From Streptomyces albospinus (GTDB lineage Bacteria > Actinomycetota > Actinomycetes > Streptomycetales > Streptomycetaceae): DNA of 64,000 nt. The notes beneath the pieces were generated by a model. The model had not been told where the DNA came from and made no database searches. It saw only the letters and a program-made list of their open reading frames with translations. This document shows, piece after piece, positions 33,392 to 43,123 of the stretch. A program made the translations under genes and the position numbers. Numbering within the stretch: the first letter of the stretch is position 1; each line of letters starts with the position of its first letter. The DNA is taken from positions 1 to 64,000 of the forward strand of contig NZ_BMRP01000018.1 in assembly GCF_014648695.1 (NCBI RefSeq), in the 5' to 3' direction.

Positions 33392-33768
33392 TCGACGACT
33401 TCGGCGAGGGCCTGTATGCGGACCTGCGCTTCTACTACGGCGTTGATCTTGCCGACGTGATCGCAGGCCGCGGGCCCTCGCCCGCGTTGGTCCTCGCCTT
33501 GGTGCAGAGGCTGCCTGACACCTCCTTGACCGTCGCCCTCGCGTCCGGCGGCCGGGAGCACTTCGGCTGGGGCGTCGATCGCCACATGGCCGCAGACATC
33601 TTCGACGCGGTGAACCAGAACACGCGCGCCACGGGGCAGTGGGGCAAGGGCAAGGCCCCGAAGATCCCGCCGTTCCCCCGCCCGCAGATCAAGGCCAAGG
33701 CCAAACCGAAGGCCGGAAAGCGGGCCGCTTCGGTGGCCGCGATCTACAAGCACTTTCAGCGGAGGTAG
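33053..33768 (+). CDS. tail assembly chaperone, -1 frameshift product (GT type)
   Basis: Ribosomes slipping back one base at GGGGGAA (33364-33370) leave the upstream frame and read GSLGLCHLIDDFGEGLYADL in the -1 frame, continuing to a TAG at 33766-33768 that overlaps the ribosome-binding site of the tape-measure gene. The T part contains GREHFGWGVDRHMAADIFDA and a lysine/proline-rich tail. The two-product arrangement is conserved in long-tailed phages. Confidence 0.8.
33364..33370 (+). other. ribosomal -1 slippery site
   Basis: GGGGGAA in the frame GTG GGG GAA. A GGG tRNA re-pairs perfectly after slipping one base. Confidence 0.7.
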
Positions 33769-33771
33769 CCC

Positions 33772-36700
33772 TTGGCAACGGGGCAGATCATCGGCCGCGT
33801 CGCCGTCAAGGTTCTTCCCGACACGTCGGACTTCCGCAAGCGGGCGGAGCGTCAGCTCGAACGCGTCGAGCAGCAGCTCAAGTTGACGGTCGCAACGAAG
33901 ATCGACATGAGCGGTGCGTCGAAGGAGTTCGTCGAGGAGCTCCGGAAGATCAACAAGCGGAACAAGCAGTCCGACGCCCGCAAGATCAGGTTCTACACGA
34001 CGATCAGCACCGACGGCATGGCGACCGCTGTGCGGAACGCCGCCCGCGAGCTACAGCACCGGGCGAACAGTCAGAAGATCGATTTCAAGGTCGACGACCT
34101 CAAGGCGGCCGGCAAGGTCGAGCTGGAGCTTGACGAGGAGTCCGCCCGCAGGGTCAAGCACAAGCTCAAGGACTGGGCCGACGACCTCAGCCCGCTGAAG
34201 ATCAAGGTCGAGCTCGACATCCCCAACGGGGCCGGGGCCCGCATCTCCGCTCGGCTCCAGGTGCTCACGCGTCCGCGCACTGTGCCGATCGTGCCGAAGC
34301 TGGACAGCACCGCCGTCACGAAGGTGGCGACCGCGCTGGCCGCGCTGTCGGGTGCCCGCGTGCTGAACCGGATGTTCGAGAGGCTCAGCAACACCCTCAA
34401 GAACCTGGACAAGAGCGTGCCGGTCATCGGCTCACTGGCCCTGGCCATCGCGGGCCTGGCCGGGTGGGGCCTCTCCGCCGCGAGCAACCTGGCCGCGCTG
34501 TCGTCGAGCCTCGCCTCGATCGGCGCAACCTCGCTTCTCCTGCCCGGCCTCCTCGGCGGCATGGCGGTCGGCCTCGGTACGACGATCGCCGCGTTCAAGG
34601 ACTTCAACAAGGTCCTGCCGGAGGTCAAGACCCAGCTCTCGGCGCTCCAGGACACCATCTCCGAGAACTTCTGGGCGAAGGCCGCGGAGCCCATCCGCAC
34701 GATGGTCGACGAGCTCCTCCCGGAGTTCACGGCCGGTGTCGCCAAGACCGCCACCCAGCTCGGCGGATTCTTCGGCGGTCTCGCCAAGTCCCTTCAGGGC
34801 GCGCTCGATCCGGCCCTGAACCAGATGTTCACCGACCTCTCGTCGTCGATCAACATCGCGACGAGCGGCACGAACGCCTTCGCGAACATCATCGCCGTCC
34901 TCGGCAAGGTCGGCACCAGCTACCTGCCGTCGCTGGCTCAGTGGTTCGTCGACATCTCGGAGCGCTTCTCCGACTTCCTCACCAAGAGTGAGGGGAACGG
35001 CAAGCTCAAGGGCTGGATCGACGAAGGAATCCAGTCCCTCAAGGATCTGGGGTCGGTCCTCTTCAACGTCGGTGGGATTTTCGCCGGCATCAGTCGCGCG
35101 GCCGAGGCTGCGGGCGGCTCCTCGCTCGGCATGATGGCCGACACCCTCGAAAAGATCCACACGACGGTGGACAGCGAGGGCTTCCAGACCGGCCTGACCA
35201 ACGTCTTCGCCGCAGCCCACACGGCGATGAACGCCATCGCCACCCAGTCGGGCCCGGCGGTCAAGAACCTCTTCGCTGAGCTCGGCAACCTTCTCACGGA
35301 GCTTCTGCCGCAGGTCGGCGAGATCATCGGCACTGCCCTGGACGCGGTCGCCTCAGCACTGGCGCAGCCAGCTGTGACCGAGGGCGTCAAGGCGATGTTC
35401 AACGGCATTCAGACTGCCGTCGAGGCCCTCGCCCCGGCCATGGCCCCTCTGGGCCAGGCGCTCGGCGCGCTGATGCAGGTAATCGGCGCGTTCGCCGCGA
35501 TGCTCGGCCCGCTGATCGCAGCCGCGCTCGTTCCGTTGGCCAATGCGTTCACGGCGCTGGCGCCGTCGATCACGCCGATCATCCAGCTCCTCGGTGGTGC
35601 GCTGACGCAGGCGATCCAGGCCATCGCGCCAGTCCTGACGCAGCTCGTCCCGGTGATCGGCCAAGCGCTCAACGGTGCCTTCCAGTCGCTGAGCGGCATC
35701 CTGCCGACCATCGCCGAGGCGTTCGGGCAGATCGTCACGGCGATGGCGCCAGTCATCGCCCAGCTCGTGAGCGCGCTCGCGCCGATCCTGCCGATCATCG
35801 CGCAGCTCTTCGCGCAGATCTTCTCGGCACTCGCGCCGCTCGTGTCGACCCTGGCGTCCGCGCTGGCGCCAATCCTTCCGGTCCTGTCGCAGGCCCTCCA
35901 ACAGGTACTGACGGCACTCCAGCCGATCATCCAGGTCGCGCTACAGATCATTACGGCGGTCATCCAGCCGCTGTTGCCGATGCTGAGCGAGGTCATCCAG
36001 TCGGTTCTTCCGCCACTGGCTGACGCGATTCAGCGACTGCTCGAAGCGCTCCAGCCGGTATTCGACGCCCTGCTCAAGGTCGTCAACATCCTGATGCCGG
36101 TCCTCGTGCCGGTCATCCAGTTCATCGTCGAGCTGTTGGCCAAAACGCTGGTCGACGCGGTCAACGGCGTTGCCCTGGTCTTCGAGGGCCTGGTCGAGAT
36201 CGTGAAGGGTGTCTGGGACACCATCGTCGGCGTCCTGAAGATCGCCTGGGGCTTGATCGAGGGCCTGTTCACCGGCAACTTCAGCACGCTGAAGGAGGGC
36301 TGGTCTCAGTTCTGGTCCGGCATCTGGAGCTTCGTCAAGGGCATCTGGGACACCATCCTCGGCGCGTTCAAGACCTTCTTGAGCGTCGGCATCCTCGGCG
36401 CGGCCGGCAAGGGCCTCAAGGCCATTGGCGCCGCGTTCAAGGCGGGCTGGAAGGCCGTCCTGGAGTTCGGCAAGTCCGCCTGGTCGGCCATCACCAGCGG
36501 CTTCAGCTCCTTCGGCTCGTTCCTCGCCAACCTGGGCCGCTCGATGATGTCCCGTCTCGGCAGCCTGTTCTCTGCGGGCTGGTCGGCGATCAAGGACGTG
36601 GCCGGTAGGGCAATGTCCGCACTCGGCCGGGCGATCTCCACGGGCATCACCGAGACGATCGGGTTCGTCCGACAACTGCCCGGCAGGGCCAAGGACGCGC

Positions 36701-37866
36701 TGAGCAACCTCGGTTCGACACTCGTCGGCGCAGGCAAGGCGCTGATCCGGGGCCTGATCGACGGCATCAAATCCATGTTCGGCGCGGTCAAGAACAAGCT
36801 CGGCGAGCTGACCTCGAAGCTGACCGACTGGAAGGGACCGGCACCGAAGGACGCCGTACTCCTCTATGACGCCGGTCGGCTGATCATCAAGGGCCTGGTC
36901 AAGGGGCTGGAGTCGGAGTTCGACAGCGTCAAGGCGGCGCTCAACGACCTCACGGCGCAGATCCCCGCGAACGCCTCTCAGGGCCTGAAGGACCGGATCA
37001 ACAGAGACCGCGCCCAGCTCCTGAAGCTCGCAGCCCAGTGGGATGGCGGAGCCAAGAAGCTCGAAGCCGCCCGTGACAAGCTCGACAAGCTCCGCGAGGA
37101 GGCCGCGGACTACGCGTCCCGCGTGGCAGACAAGATCGTCGACACGGGCAATGTGACCCGCTTCGAGGACTCCACGTTCCAGGGCATCGTCACCGGCCTG
37201 CAAACGGCAGTCGACCAGGCCAAGCGGTTCGCGCGTGCTCTGGCCGATCTGAAGGCCAAGGGTCTGAATCAGACGGCCATCGACCAGATCGCCAGTGCCG
37301 GGCCGGAGGCAGGGCTCTCTGCGGCCGAGTCGATCGCGGCGGCCGGCAAGGACGGCATCGCCGAGATCAACCGTCTGCAAGACGAACTCGCGAAGTACGG
37401 CAAGCAGGCGGGCAAGACCGCCGCGGACGCGATGTACGCCAACGGCATCGCCATAGCCGAGGGCCTGGTCAAGGGCCTGGAGGCACAGCAGAAGTCCATC
37501 GAGAAGCAGATGCTCAAGATCGCTGATGCCATGGTGGCGGCGATCAAGAAGAGCCTCGGCATTCACTCGCCCTCGCGCGTATTCGCAAAGCTCGGCGGCT
37601 TCGTCGGCCAGGGCTTCGCCAAGGGCATCGAAGGCGAGTCCGACCGCGTGGCCAAGGCTGTCGACGCCATCACGGCCCGCCCCGGCTCGGCGGACTACGC
37701 CAGCGCCGCCCGCTCCGTCTCGGCCGCCGTGTCACACGGACTCGGCGCGGGCTCCTCTGGCGCGGTGACCAAGGTTCTCAACTACTACGCGGCCCCAGGG
37801 GCGTCGCTCAGCTCCGAAGAGGAGCTGTTCGCCGCGACCGGCCGCGCACGAATGGTGGGGTGGTGA
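33772..37866 (+). CDS. tape measure protein
   Basis: The 1364-residue protein sets tail length; at about 1.5 angstrom per residue the tail would be near 200 nm. The N-terminal 170 residues are charged coiled coil, followed by hydrophobic segments (VIGSLALAIAGLAGWGLSAA, LLLPGLLGGMAVGLGTTIAA), a long region of repeats built on ALAPxxPxIxQLxxxI (about residues 540-760), further helices with repeated tryptophans (GVWDTIVGVLKIAWGLIEGL), and a C-terminal SLGIHSPSRVFAKLGGFVGQ motif seen in many tape measures. No lysozyme or peptidase domain is apparent. TTG at 33772 has GGAGG. Confidence 0.93.
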   Translation: MATGQIIGRVAVKVLPDTSDFRKRAERQLERVEQQLKLTVATKIDMSGASKEFVEELRKINKRNKQSDARKIRFYTTISTDGMATAVRNAARELQHRANSQKIDFKVDDLKAAGKVELELDEESARRVKHKLKDWADDLSPLKIKVELDIPNGAGARISARLQVLTRPRTVPIVPKLDSTAVTKVATALAALSGARVLNRMFERLSNTLKNLDKSVPVIGSLALAIAGLAGWGLSAASNLAALSSSLASIGATSLLLPGLLGGMAVGLGTTIAAFKDFNKVLPEVKTQLSALQDTISENFWAKAAEPIRTMVDELLPEFTAGVAKTATQLGGFFGGLAKSLQGALDPALNQMFTDLSSSINIATSGTNAFANIIAVLGKVGTSYLPSLAQWFVDISERFSDFLTKSEGNGKLKGWIDEGIQSLKDLGSVLFNVGGIFAGISRAAEAAGGSSLGMMADTLEKIHTTVDSEGFQTGLTNVFAAAHTAMNAIATQSGPAVKNLFAELGNLLTELLPQVGEIIGTALDAVASALAQPAVTEGVKAMFNGIQTAVEALAPAMAPLGQALGALMQVIGAFAAMLGPLIAAALVPLANAFTALAPSITPIIQLLGGALTQAIQAIAPVLTQLVPVIGQALNGAFQSLSGILPTIAEAFGQIVTAMAPVIAQLVSALAPILPIIAQLFAQIFSALAPLVSTLASALAPILPVLSQALQQVLTALQPIIQVALQIITAVIQPLLPMLSEVIQSVLPPLADAIQRLLEALQPVFDALLKVVNILMPVLVPVIQFIVELLAKTLVDAVNGVALVFEGLVEIVKGVWDTIVGVLKIAWGLIEGLFTGNFSTLKEGWSQFWSGIWSFVKGIWDTILGAFKTFLSVGILGAAGKGLKAIGAAFKAGWKAVLEFGKSAWSAITSGFSSFGSFLANLGRSMMSRLGSLFSAGWSAIKDVAGRAMSALGRAISTGITETIGFVRQLPGRAKDALSNLGSTLVGAGKALIRGLIDGIKSMFGAVKNKLGELTSKLTDWKGPAPKDAVLLYDAGRLIIKGLVKGLESEFDSVKAALNDLTAQIPANASQGLKDRINRDRAQLLKLAAQWDGGAKKLEAARDKLDKLREEAADYASRVADKIVDTGNVTRFEDSTFQGIVTGLQTAVDQAKRFARALADLKAKGLNQTAIDQIASAGPEAGLSAAESIAAAGKDGIAEINRLQDELAKYGKQAGKTAADAMYANGIAIAEGLVKGLEAQQKSIEKQMLKIADAMVAAIKKSLGIHSPSRVFAKLGGFVGQGFAKGIEGESDRVAKAVDAITARPGSADYASAARSVSAAVSHGLGAGSSGAVTKVLNYYAAPGASLSSEEELFAATGRARMVGW

Positions 37867-38712
37867 GTGACTGCACTCCTACTGCAAACCGAGCGTGACG
37901 CGCTCGATCTGAACGGAGTGGCAGGGCAGGGTTCGGGCTTCCAGGCTACGGCCGGGCTGACCGGCCTCGGCCTGCCCTCCGTGTCCGCACAGTGGCTGGA
38001 GGGCGCGGGGGACGGCTCGCGCTTTCGAGGTCAGCGGGTCCTCTCCCGCGACTTGGACATGCCTCTCGACATCGTGGGCCGGGACAGGAAGCACCTGCGG
38101 CAGCTCATCTCTCGTCTCGCGCGGGCGGTGGCCGGGGAGTGCTCCCTCGTCCTGGTCGACGACGAGGGCGTTCGCTGGACGACACCCGTGTACCGCACGG
38201 GCGGCGGAGACATCGAGCTCAGCAACGGCAACGACCTGCAAACCGTCATCTCCTTCCGCGCTCCGGACCCGTACTTCACCGCCGGAACCGTCTCCACCCA
38301 AACCGTGGGTGGCGATCCCGGCAGTCAGCCGTTCCTCTCGTCGCTTGTCTCCCTGCCCCTCGCGGCCTCGCAGGCGATCGGCGAAGTGCAGCTCGACAAC
38401 ATCGGCGACGCTGACGCCTACCCGAAGTGGGAGGTGTACGGACCAGGCCGCGAACTGACCGTGGTCTCACCGACTGGCGAGACGCTCCAGTGGCACGGCA
38501 CGCTCTCCGCCACGGAGAAGCTGATCGTGGACGTACGGGCCGGAGCCGTGAAGGACGGCACCGGGGCCAACCGGTACGCCGACCTGGCGTCGGCCCCCCG
38601 CTTCTGGACCGTGCCCCCTGGCACGTCGACCGCGAGCGTGAGCCTCCTCGACACCACCGCGGCCTCCAAGGTCGTGTGCTCGTGGAGGCCGCGCCGATGG
38701 ATGGTGATCTGA
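37867..38712 (+). CDS. distal tail protein (Dit)
   Basis: A 281-residue beta-rich protein with LDLNGVAGQGSGFQATAGLTG, FRGQRVLSRDLDMPLDIVGR and SFRAPDPYFTAG, the order found in actinophage Dit proteins; a C-terminal galectin-like domain follows (EVQLDNIGDADAYPKWEVYG). It forms the hub ring at the tail tip. GTG directly follows the tape-measure stop. Confidence 0.85.
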   Translation: MTALLLQTERDALDLNGVAGQGSGFQATAGLTGLGLPSVSAQWLEGAGDGSRFRGQRVLSRDLDMPLDIVGRDRKHLRQLISRLARAVAGECSLVLVDDEGVRWTTPVYRTGGGDIELSNGNDLQTVISFRAPDPYFTAGTVSTQTVGGDPGSQPFLSSLVSLPLAASQAIGEVQLDNIGDADAYPKWEVYGPGRELTVVSPTGETLQWHGTLSATEKLIVDVRAGAVKDGTGANRYADLASAPRFWTVPPGTSTASVSLLDTTAASKVVCSWRPRRWMVI

Positions 38713-38713
38713 A

Positions 38714-39919
38714 CTGAAGCTCAGTGACCTCACGGTCGAGGTCCGCGACAAGTCCTTGACCCGCCTCGGTCTGATCCGGCCGGAAGACCTGTCGCTAGAG
38801 ATCCAGGACCAGTACAACAACGTCGGCACGTGGAAGTTGACCTTGGCCAGCGAACACCCGCTCGCCGACGTTCTTCGGGTTCCCGGCTCCGGCCTCATCA
38901 TCACCGGCCCCGGTGATGTGCTGATGTCCGGGCCGGTCACCTCGTCCGAGTACGCGGCCACCCCGGAGGACCGACACGGCAGCATCGTCTTCGATGGTGT
39001 TTCCGACACGGTGATCCTCTCGGACATGCTTGCCTGGCCCGAGCCGTCCAACCCCGACGTGACCAAGCAGTCCACTGGCCACGACGAGCGCACGGGCCCG
39101 GCCGAGTCCCTGATGCACGCGTACGTCAGCGCAAACTGCGGACCAGCGGCACCGGCCGCTCGGCGGCGAGCCGGGCTGGCCATGGGGCCGGACCAGGGCC
39201 GGGGCCCTTCCATCTCCAAGTCGGCTCGGTTCCCCCCGCTCGGTGAGCTGCTGACGGCTATCGCGGTCGTTGCCGATCTGGGCTTCCGCATCGTCCAGCG
39301 CGGCACACGCCTCGTCTTCGAGACGTACCAGATCGCCGACCGCACGAAGGAGGTCCGCCTCGACGTATTGGCGGGCACCCTCGCAGGCCAGCGCGTCTCG
39401 GTGTCGACCCCTGGTGCCACGCGCGTCATCGTCGCGGGCCAAGGCCAACAAGCAGACCGCACCTTCGTGCCGGTCGACAACGAGACCTCGATCGGCGCCG
39501 AAGCCGACTGGGGCCGACGAATTGAGAGGTTCGTCGACCAGCGCAACACCGACAACCTCGACGAGCTGACGCAGGCCGGCAACGAGGTCCTGGCTGACCA
39601 AGGGTTCACATCAACTGCTGTGCAAGCAGTGCCGGTTGAAGATTCGGCAGCCGAGTTCGGCGTCGACTGGGCCCTCGGCGACCGCGTGAGCGTCATCGCT
39701 GGCGGCCAGGAACTGACGGCGCCCGTAACCGGCATGGTCATCAAGGCCAACGACTCCGGGTTCCAAGCCGGAGCACTCCTCGGTGACCCGACCGGCTTCA
39801 ACCCCAACGCCCTGGCGGCCAAGCGCGCGCAGAGCACCGAGAACCGCGTCTCCGCCCTGGAGCGCAACACAGAAGGAGGCGGGGCAGATCCCGTCATGAG
39901 TCTCATGGGAGCGTGGTAG
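38714..39919 (+). CDS. minor tail protein (Gp37-like)
   Basis: The product contains VRDKSLTRLGLIRPEDLSLE, NNVGTWKLTLASEHPLADVL, GSGLIITGPGDVLMSGPVTS and the ReqiPepy6 Gp37-like central domain, with a C-terminal coiled coil (AKRAQSTENRVSALERN). It is the baseplate-hub protein after Dit. The family normally starts with KLSDLTVEV, which is present only if translation begins at CTG 38714, two bases after the Dit stop; the first ordinary start is TTG at 38756. I favour CTG but hold it loosely. Confidence 0.8.
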   Translation: MKLSDLTVEVRDKSLTRLGLIRPEDLSLEIQDQYNNVGTWKLTLASEHPLADVLRVPGSGLIITGPGDVLMSGPVTSSEYAATPEDRHGSIVFDGVSDTVILSDMLAWPEPSNPDVTKQSTGHDERTGPAESLMHAYVSANCGPAAPAARRRAGLAMGPDQGRGPSISKSARFPPLGELLTAIAVVADLGFRIVQRGTRLVFETYQIADRTKEVRLDVLAGTLAGQRVSVSTPGATRVIVAGQGQQADRTFVPVDNETSIGAEADWGRRIERFVDQRNTDNLDELTQAGNEVLADQGFTSTAVQAVPVEDSAAEFGVDWALGDRVSVIAGGQELTAPVTGMVIKANDSGFQAGALLGDPTGFNPNALAAKRAQSTENRVSALERNTEGGGADPVMSLMGAW

Positions 39920-40224
39920 TGGCGAATACGCCGAAGGCTTTCTTTCGAGCGGCGATGCCCACCGCGATGTCGACGGCCTACACCGTCCCCAATGCCGGTC
40001 TCGCCGTCGTGACGAACATCGTCGCCACCAACCCTTCGCCCACGGCAAGCGCGAGTGTGACTGTGCGGCTCGGCGGGGTGCCCCTCCTCTCGGGTGTCGG
40101 CATCGCGCCGAGCGGTGTCCTCACCCTCGACCTCCGGCAGGTGCTCACCTCGGGCGACACGATCGAGATCCAGGGCAGCGGCGCCCAGGCCCATACCCAC
40201 ATCAGCGGCGTGGAGGTGATCTGA
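39919..40224 (+). CDS. small tail-tip protein
   Basis: A 101-residue beta-sandwich-like protein (AYTVPNAGLAVVTNIVATNP, VTVRLGGVPLLSGVGIAPSG) encoded between the Gp37-like and the collagen-like gene; the GTG overlaps the upstream TAG as TAGTG. Probably a tail-tip decoration or adhesion component. Confidence 0.6.
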   Translation: MANTPKAFFRAAMPTAMSTAYTVPNAGLAVVTNIVATNPSPTASASVTVRLGGVPLLSGVGIAPSGVLTLDLRQVLTSGDTIEIQGSGAQAHTHISGVEVI

Positions 40225-41141
40225 TGAGCCTCACTGTGTGGCCCGCCCCGGAGGACAAGGGAGTTGTCGGCCCCACTGGAGCATCCGGCGTCCAGGGGCC
40301 GAAAGGCGACACCGGCCAGCCCGGACCGCGAGGCGACACGGGAGCCACCGGCCCCGCAGGGCCCATCGGACCAACCGGGCCCCAAGGCGCAGCCGGACCC
40401 CAGGGCCCGGCCGGAGCGCCCGGAGTCGTTCAGTCGGTGTGCGGCATCAGTGCCGCGTCCATCACCCTCACCGCAGCCAACGTCGGCGCTCTCGCTGTGT
40501 CGTCGCGCGGGGCGGCGAACGGAGTCGCAGCACTTGACCCCTCCGGCCGGGTGCCGGCCGCCCAGCTCCCAGAGACGCTGCTGAACGAATGGGGCCCGGA
40601 GGATCACGGCCTGGTCGCGTGGGCCTTCGATCCAGCGGTGGCCAACTCCACCGGTCTCTTCCCTGGCTCCGGCCCAATCCGGGTCACAGCCGTACGTCTC
40701 CGCCAGTCCGCGCCGGTGAGCCGAATCGCCTGGCACGCCACCGGCTATGCGGGCGGCCTGACCTCCGGCTCCTGGGCCGCGCTCTACGACGCCAACGGCA
40801 ACCGCGTTGCCGCGACGGGAGACCTGTCCACCGCCACCTACGAGCCCGCCGAGGTCCACAACGGAGGTGGCGCCGCTATCAGTTCGCCCCTCGCCTCGCC
40901 AACCCTGCTCGCCCCAGGTGTCTACTTCATCGCCTGGCGCATGCAGTACAGCACCTCGGCCGGGGACGGTCCGATGCTCCTGGCGGCCGAGTCGTCAGCC
41001 GGAGCCCCACCGAACTTCTTCGGCCTCAACACGGTGAAGCGGTTCGGCTATTACGCCTCCGGCGCCGCCACCGCCCCCGCCTCCATCTCTGTCTCTTCCA
41101 TGCTCAACGGCGCGAACCGCTTCTGGGCTGCCGTGGCATAA
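40224..41141 (+). CDS. collagen-like minor tail protein
   Basis: A 305-residue protein. Residues 14-67 are an uninterrupted run of G-x-y triplets (GPTGASGVQGPKGDTGQPG and on), predicted to form a trimeric collagen helix. It is followed by a linker and a C-terminal beta domain (GPIRVTAVRLRQSAPVSRIA, GVYFIAWRMQYSTSAGDGPM) of the type found on tail fibres. Probably a host-contact fibre. ATG at 40224 shares its A with the previous stop (TGATG). Confidence 0.82.
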   Translation: MSLTVWPAPEDKGVVGPTGASGVQGPKGDTGQPGPRGDTGATGPAGPIGPTGPQGAAGPQGPAGAPGVVQSVCGISAASITLTAANVGALAVSSRGAANGVAALDPSGRVPAAQLPETLLNEWGPEDHGLVAWAFDPAVANSTGLFPGSGPIRVTAVRLRQSAPVSRIAWHATGYAGGLTSGSWAALYDANGNRVAATGDLSTATYEPAEVHNGGGAAISSPLASPTLLAPGVYFIAWRMQYSTSAGDGPMLLAAESSAGAPPNFFGLNTVKRFGYYASGAATAPASISVSSMLNGANRFWAAVA

Positions 41142-41155
41142 CGAAAGGCCCGTGA

Positions 41156-41386
41156 GTGAAAGCCATCTCCGCCGCCGTCCCGTTCCACCAGACCGGCGAG
41201 TACCAGAAGGTGTACGGCACGGTGACGATCACCATCGGCGAGCCCTACGCCTCCTACCCCGATCTCACCGCACCGGAGCGAGAAGCGATCCTGCGGGCAG
41301 CCATCGCTGCGATCCGCGGCGCCCTGCCCAGCGACCTGGAGTCCATGTTCCCCTCGCTGCGGTTCGCCGAGGACTCGACCGTCTGA
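41156..41386 (+). CDS. small hypothetical tail-region protein
   Basis: A 76-residue protein starting VKAISAAVPFHQTGEYQKVY, with a helix (LTAPEREAILRAAIAAIRGA). GTG follows GAAAGG. Placed between two fibre genes, perhaps a fibre chaperone or a small structural protein. Confidence 0.6.
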   Translation: MKAISAAVPFHQTGEYQKVYGTVTITIGEPYASYPDLTAPEREAILRAAIAAIRGALPSDLESMFPSLRFAEDSTV

Positions 41387-41458
41387 CTTCCCCTCCCTAC
41401 CACCGGCCTCCGCGACATGAGCGGGGGCCTTTCCGTTGCCACAGGAAGGACCCGCTTA

Positions 41459-42703
41459 GTGGCGAAAAGCTCGTACCCCTTCGATGGGCAGACCGCGACC
41501 GAATCCCAGTACAGCCGTCTCTTCCGTGAGTTCCAGGACTCCGGAGTCGTCGGCACAGCTGACGGCCTCGATCTCAAGGTCTACGCGGACGGGTCTGGCA
41601 TGAAGGTCTTCGTGCAGCCGGGCTTCGCGATCCTGCGGGGGCACGCCTTCTTCTCCACCGCAGTGGAGGCCCTGAACATCGCCGCACCCGACAGCGCCGA
41701 GCGACGCGACCGCATTGTCCTGCGCCTCGACCCGGCAGCGAACCGCATCGACCTTGCCGTGCTCAAGGGCGTAGCGGGCGGTGCCGCCATCGAGCCCACT
41801 CAGACCGATACCGACATCTTCGAGTTGTCGCTTGGACTGGTGCGCGTCTCCCCCGGCGTCACGAACATCGCGGCTGACGCGGTGATCGAAGCGCGGCGCT
41901 ACTCCGGATCGCGCGTCGGCACATGGACGACGAATACCCGGCCGATGACGCCGCGCGTCGCCCAACTCGGCCTGAACCGAAACACCATGGGGTGGGAATA
42001 CTGGGACGGAACGTCCTGGGTAGACCTCGCCCCCGTGGTCACGTGGTCGAACATCTCCGGCCGTCCAGCCACGTTCGCTCCGGCCGCCCACTCCCACGGC
42101 TGGGCTGAAGTAACCGGCAGGCCGACCACGTTCCCTCCGTCAAGCCACACGCACGACTGGGATTCGATTTCCGGCAAGCCCTCGACGTTCGCCCCTGCGA
42201 CGCACTCACACTCGTGGGCGTCGATCACGAGCAAGCCGACCACATTCCCTCCGTCGGGCCACTCGCACGGCTCGTACCTGGAGGCCGGCGACACGATCGC
42301 CTGGGCGAACGGCTCGAAACAGCCACACGCTCGCGGCGTCTCCGGCTCCGGCACGTACTACGCCGTGTGGGTCCGTGGCGACGGCGGCTTCTGCCGAAAC
42401 ACCTCCTCGATCCGCTTCAAGGAGAACGTCCGCGATCAGGAGGTCGCCCCCGATGACGTGCTCGCCCTGCGCCCGGTTGTCTACGACCGGAAGCCGGAGG
42501 ACGGGCAACCCGGACGGAAGGGCGAGGTCGGGCTGATCGCGGAGGAGGTCGAGAAGACCCTTCCGTGGCTCGTGAACTACCTGGACGGCGAGGTCGACGG
42601 TCTTCGGTACGACCTGCTTGGCGTCGCCCTTCTGTCCGTCGTCCAAGACCAGGACGCACGCATCAAGGCCCTGGAAGCGCGGCTCGCGGAGTCCGCCGGG
42701 TGA
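41459..42703 (+). CDS. tail fibre with S74 intramolecular chaperone
   Basis: The 414-residue product has an N-terminal virion-binding domain (KSSYPFDGQTATESQYSRLF, DGLDLKVYADGSGMKVFVQP), a shaft of about five repeats of the form W-x-x-I-x-x-K/R-P-x-TF-x-P-x-x-HSH (residues 200-275), and a C-terminal peptidase S74 domain (SSIRFKENVRDQEVAPDDVL...GLIAEEVEKTLPW) ending in a coiled coil. The Ser-Lys pair in SSIRFK is the site where this domain usually cuts itself off after the fibre trimerises. The histidine-rich repeats may bind metal ions. GTG at 41459 has GGAAGG. Confidence 0.85.
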   Translation: MAKSSYPFDGQTATESQYSRLFREFQDSGVVGTADGLDLKVYADGSGMKVFVQPGFAILRGHAFFSTAVEALNIAAPDSAERRDRIVLRLDPAANRIDLAVLKGVAGGAAIEPTQTDTDIFELSLGLVRVSPGVTNIAADAVIEARRYSGSRVGTWTTNTRPMTPRVAQLGLNRNTMGWEYWDGTSWVDLAPVVTWSNISGRPATFAPAAHSHGWAEVTGRPTTFPPSSHTHDWDSISGKPSTFAPATHSHSWASITSKPTTFPPSGHSHGSYLEAGDTIAWANGSKQPHARGVSGSGTYYAVWVRGDGGFCRNTSSIRFKENVRDQEVAPDDVLALRPVVYDRKPEDGQPGRKGEVGLIAEEVEKTLPWLVNYLDGEVDGLRYDLLGVALLSVVQDQDARIKALEARLAESAG

Positions 42704-43056
42704 TCGAGCCGAGCGTGCAAGTCGCCTTGGTCTCAGCGGGCGGCACCGTAACCGTCGCCCTGGTGGGGGTCCTGGTGGAGCTCGTACGGCGCCAGGGCCA
42801 AGCGCTGAGCGAAGTGCGCGAGCACACGGAAGAGGCCCGCCACCAGGTCGCGAACACGCACAGCACCAACCTGCGCGACGACGTGGACCGCGTACTCGAC
42901 GGCATGGAGCAGCTCCTCGCGGGCCAGCTCCGCCATGACGAAGCCCTCGGCCGGCACGGCGACGAGATCAATGCCCTGCGCCGCGAGATGGCCCACGAAC
43001 GTGTCGAGCGCCTGGCCGTCGCCGAGCGCCTCGACAACCACCTGTCCGCCAACTGA
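42700..43056 (+). CDS. membrane-anchored coiled-coil protein (DUF2746-like)
   Basis: A 118-residue protein with an N-terminal hydrophobic segment (QVALVSAGGTVTVALVGVLV) and a long coiled coil (LSEVREHTEEARHQVANTHS onwards). Position just before the endolysin suggests a lysis-associated protein (second holin or Rz-like). GTG overlaps the fibre stop as GTGA. Confidence 0.65.
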   Translation: MIEPSVQVALVSAGGTVTVALVGVLVELVRRQGQALSEVREHTEEARHQVANTHSTNLRDDVDRVLDGMEQLLAGQLRHDEALGRHGDEINALRREMAHERVERLAVAERLDNHLSAN

Positions 43057-43123
43057 CCTACCTCCCAGGCCCCTTCTCCATTCCGGAGAGGGGCCTTCGT
43101 CATGTCCAGAAGGAGAACTCCCC

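Noticed and set aside
35941..37566. 541-codon minus-strand frame inside the tape measure gene
   Set aside because: Its R- and L-rich repeats mirror the Ala/Ile/Gln repeats of the tape measure protein.
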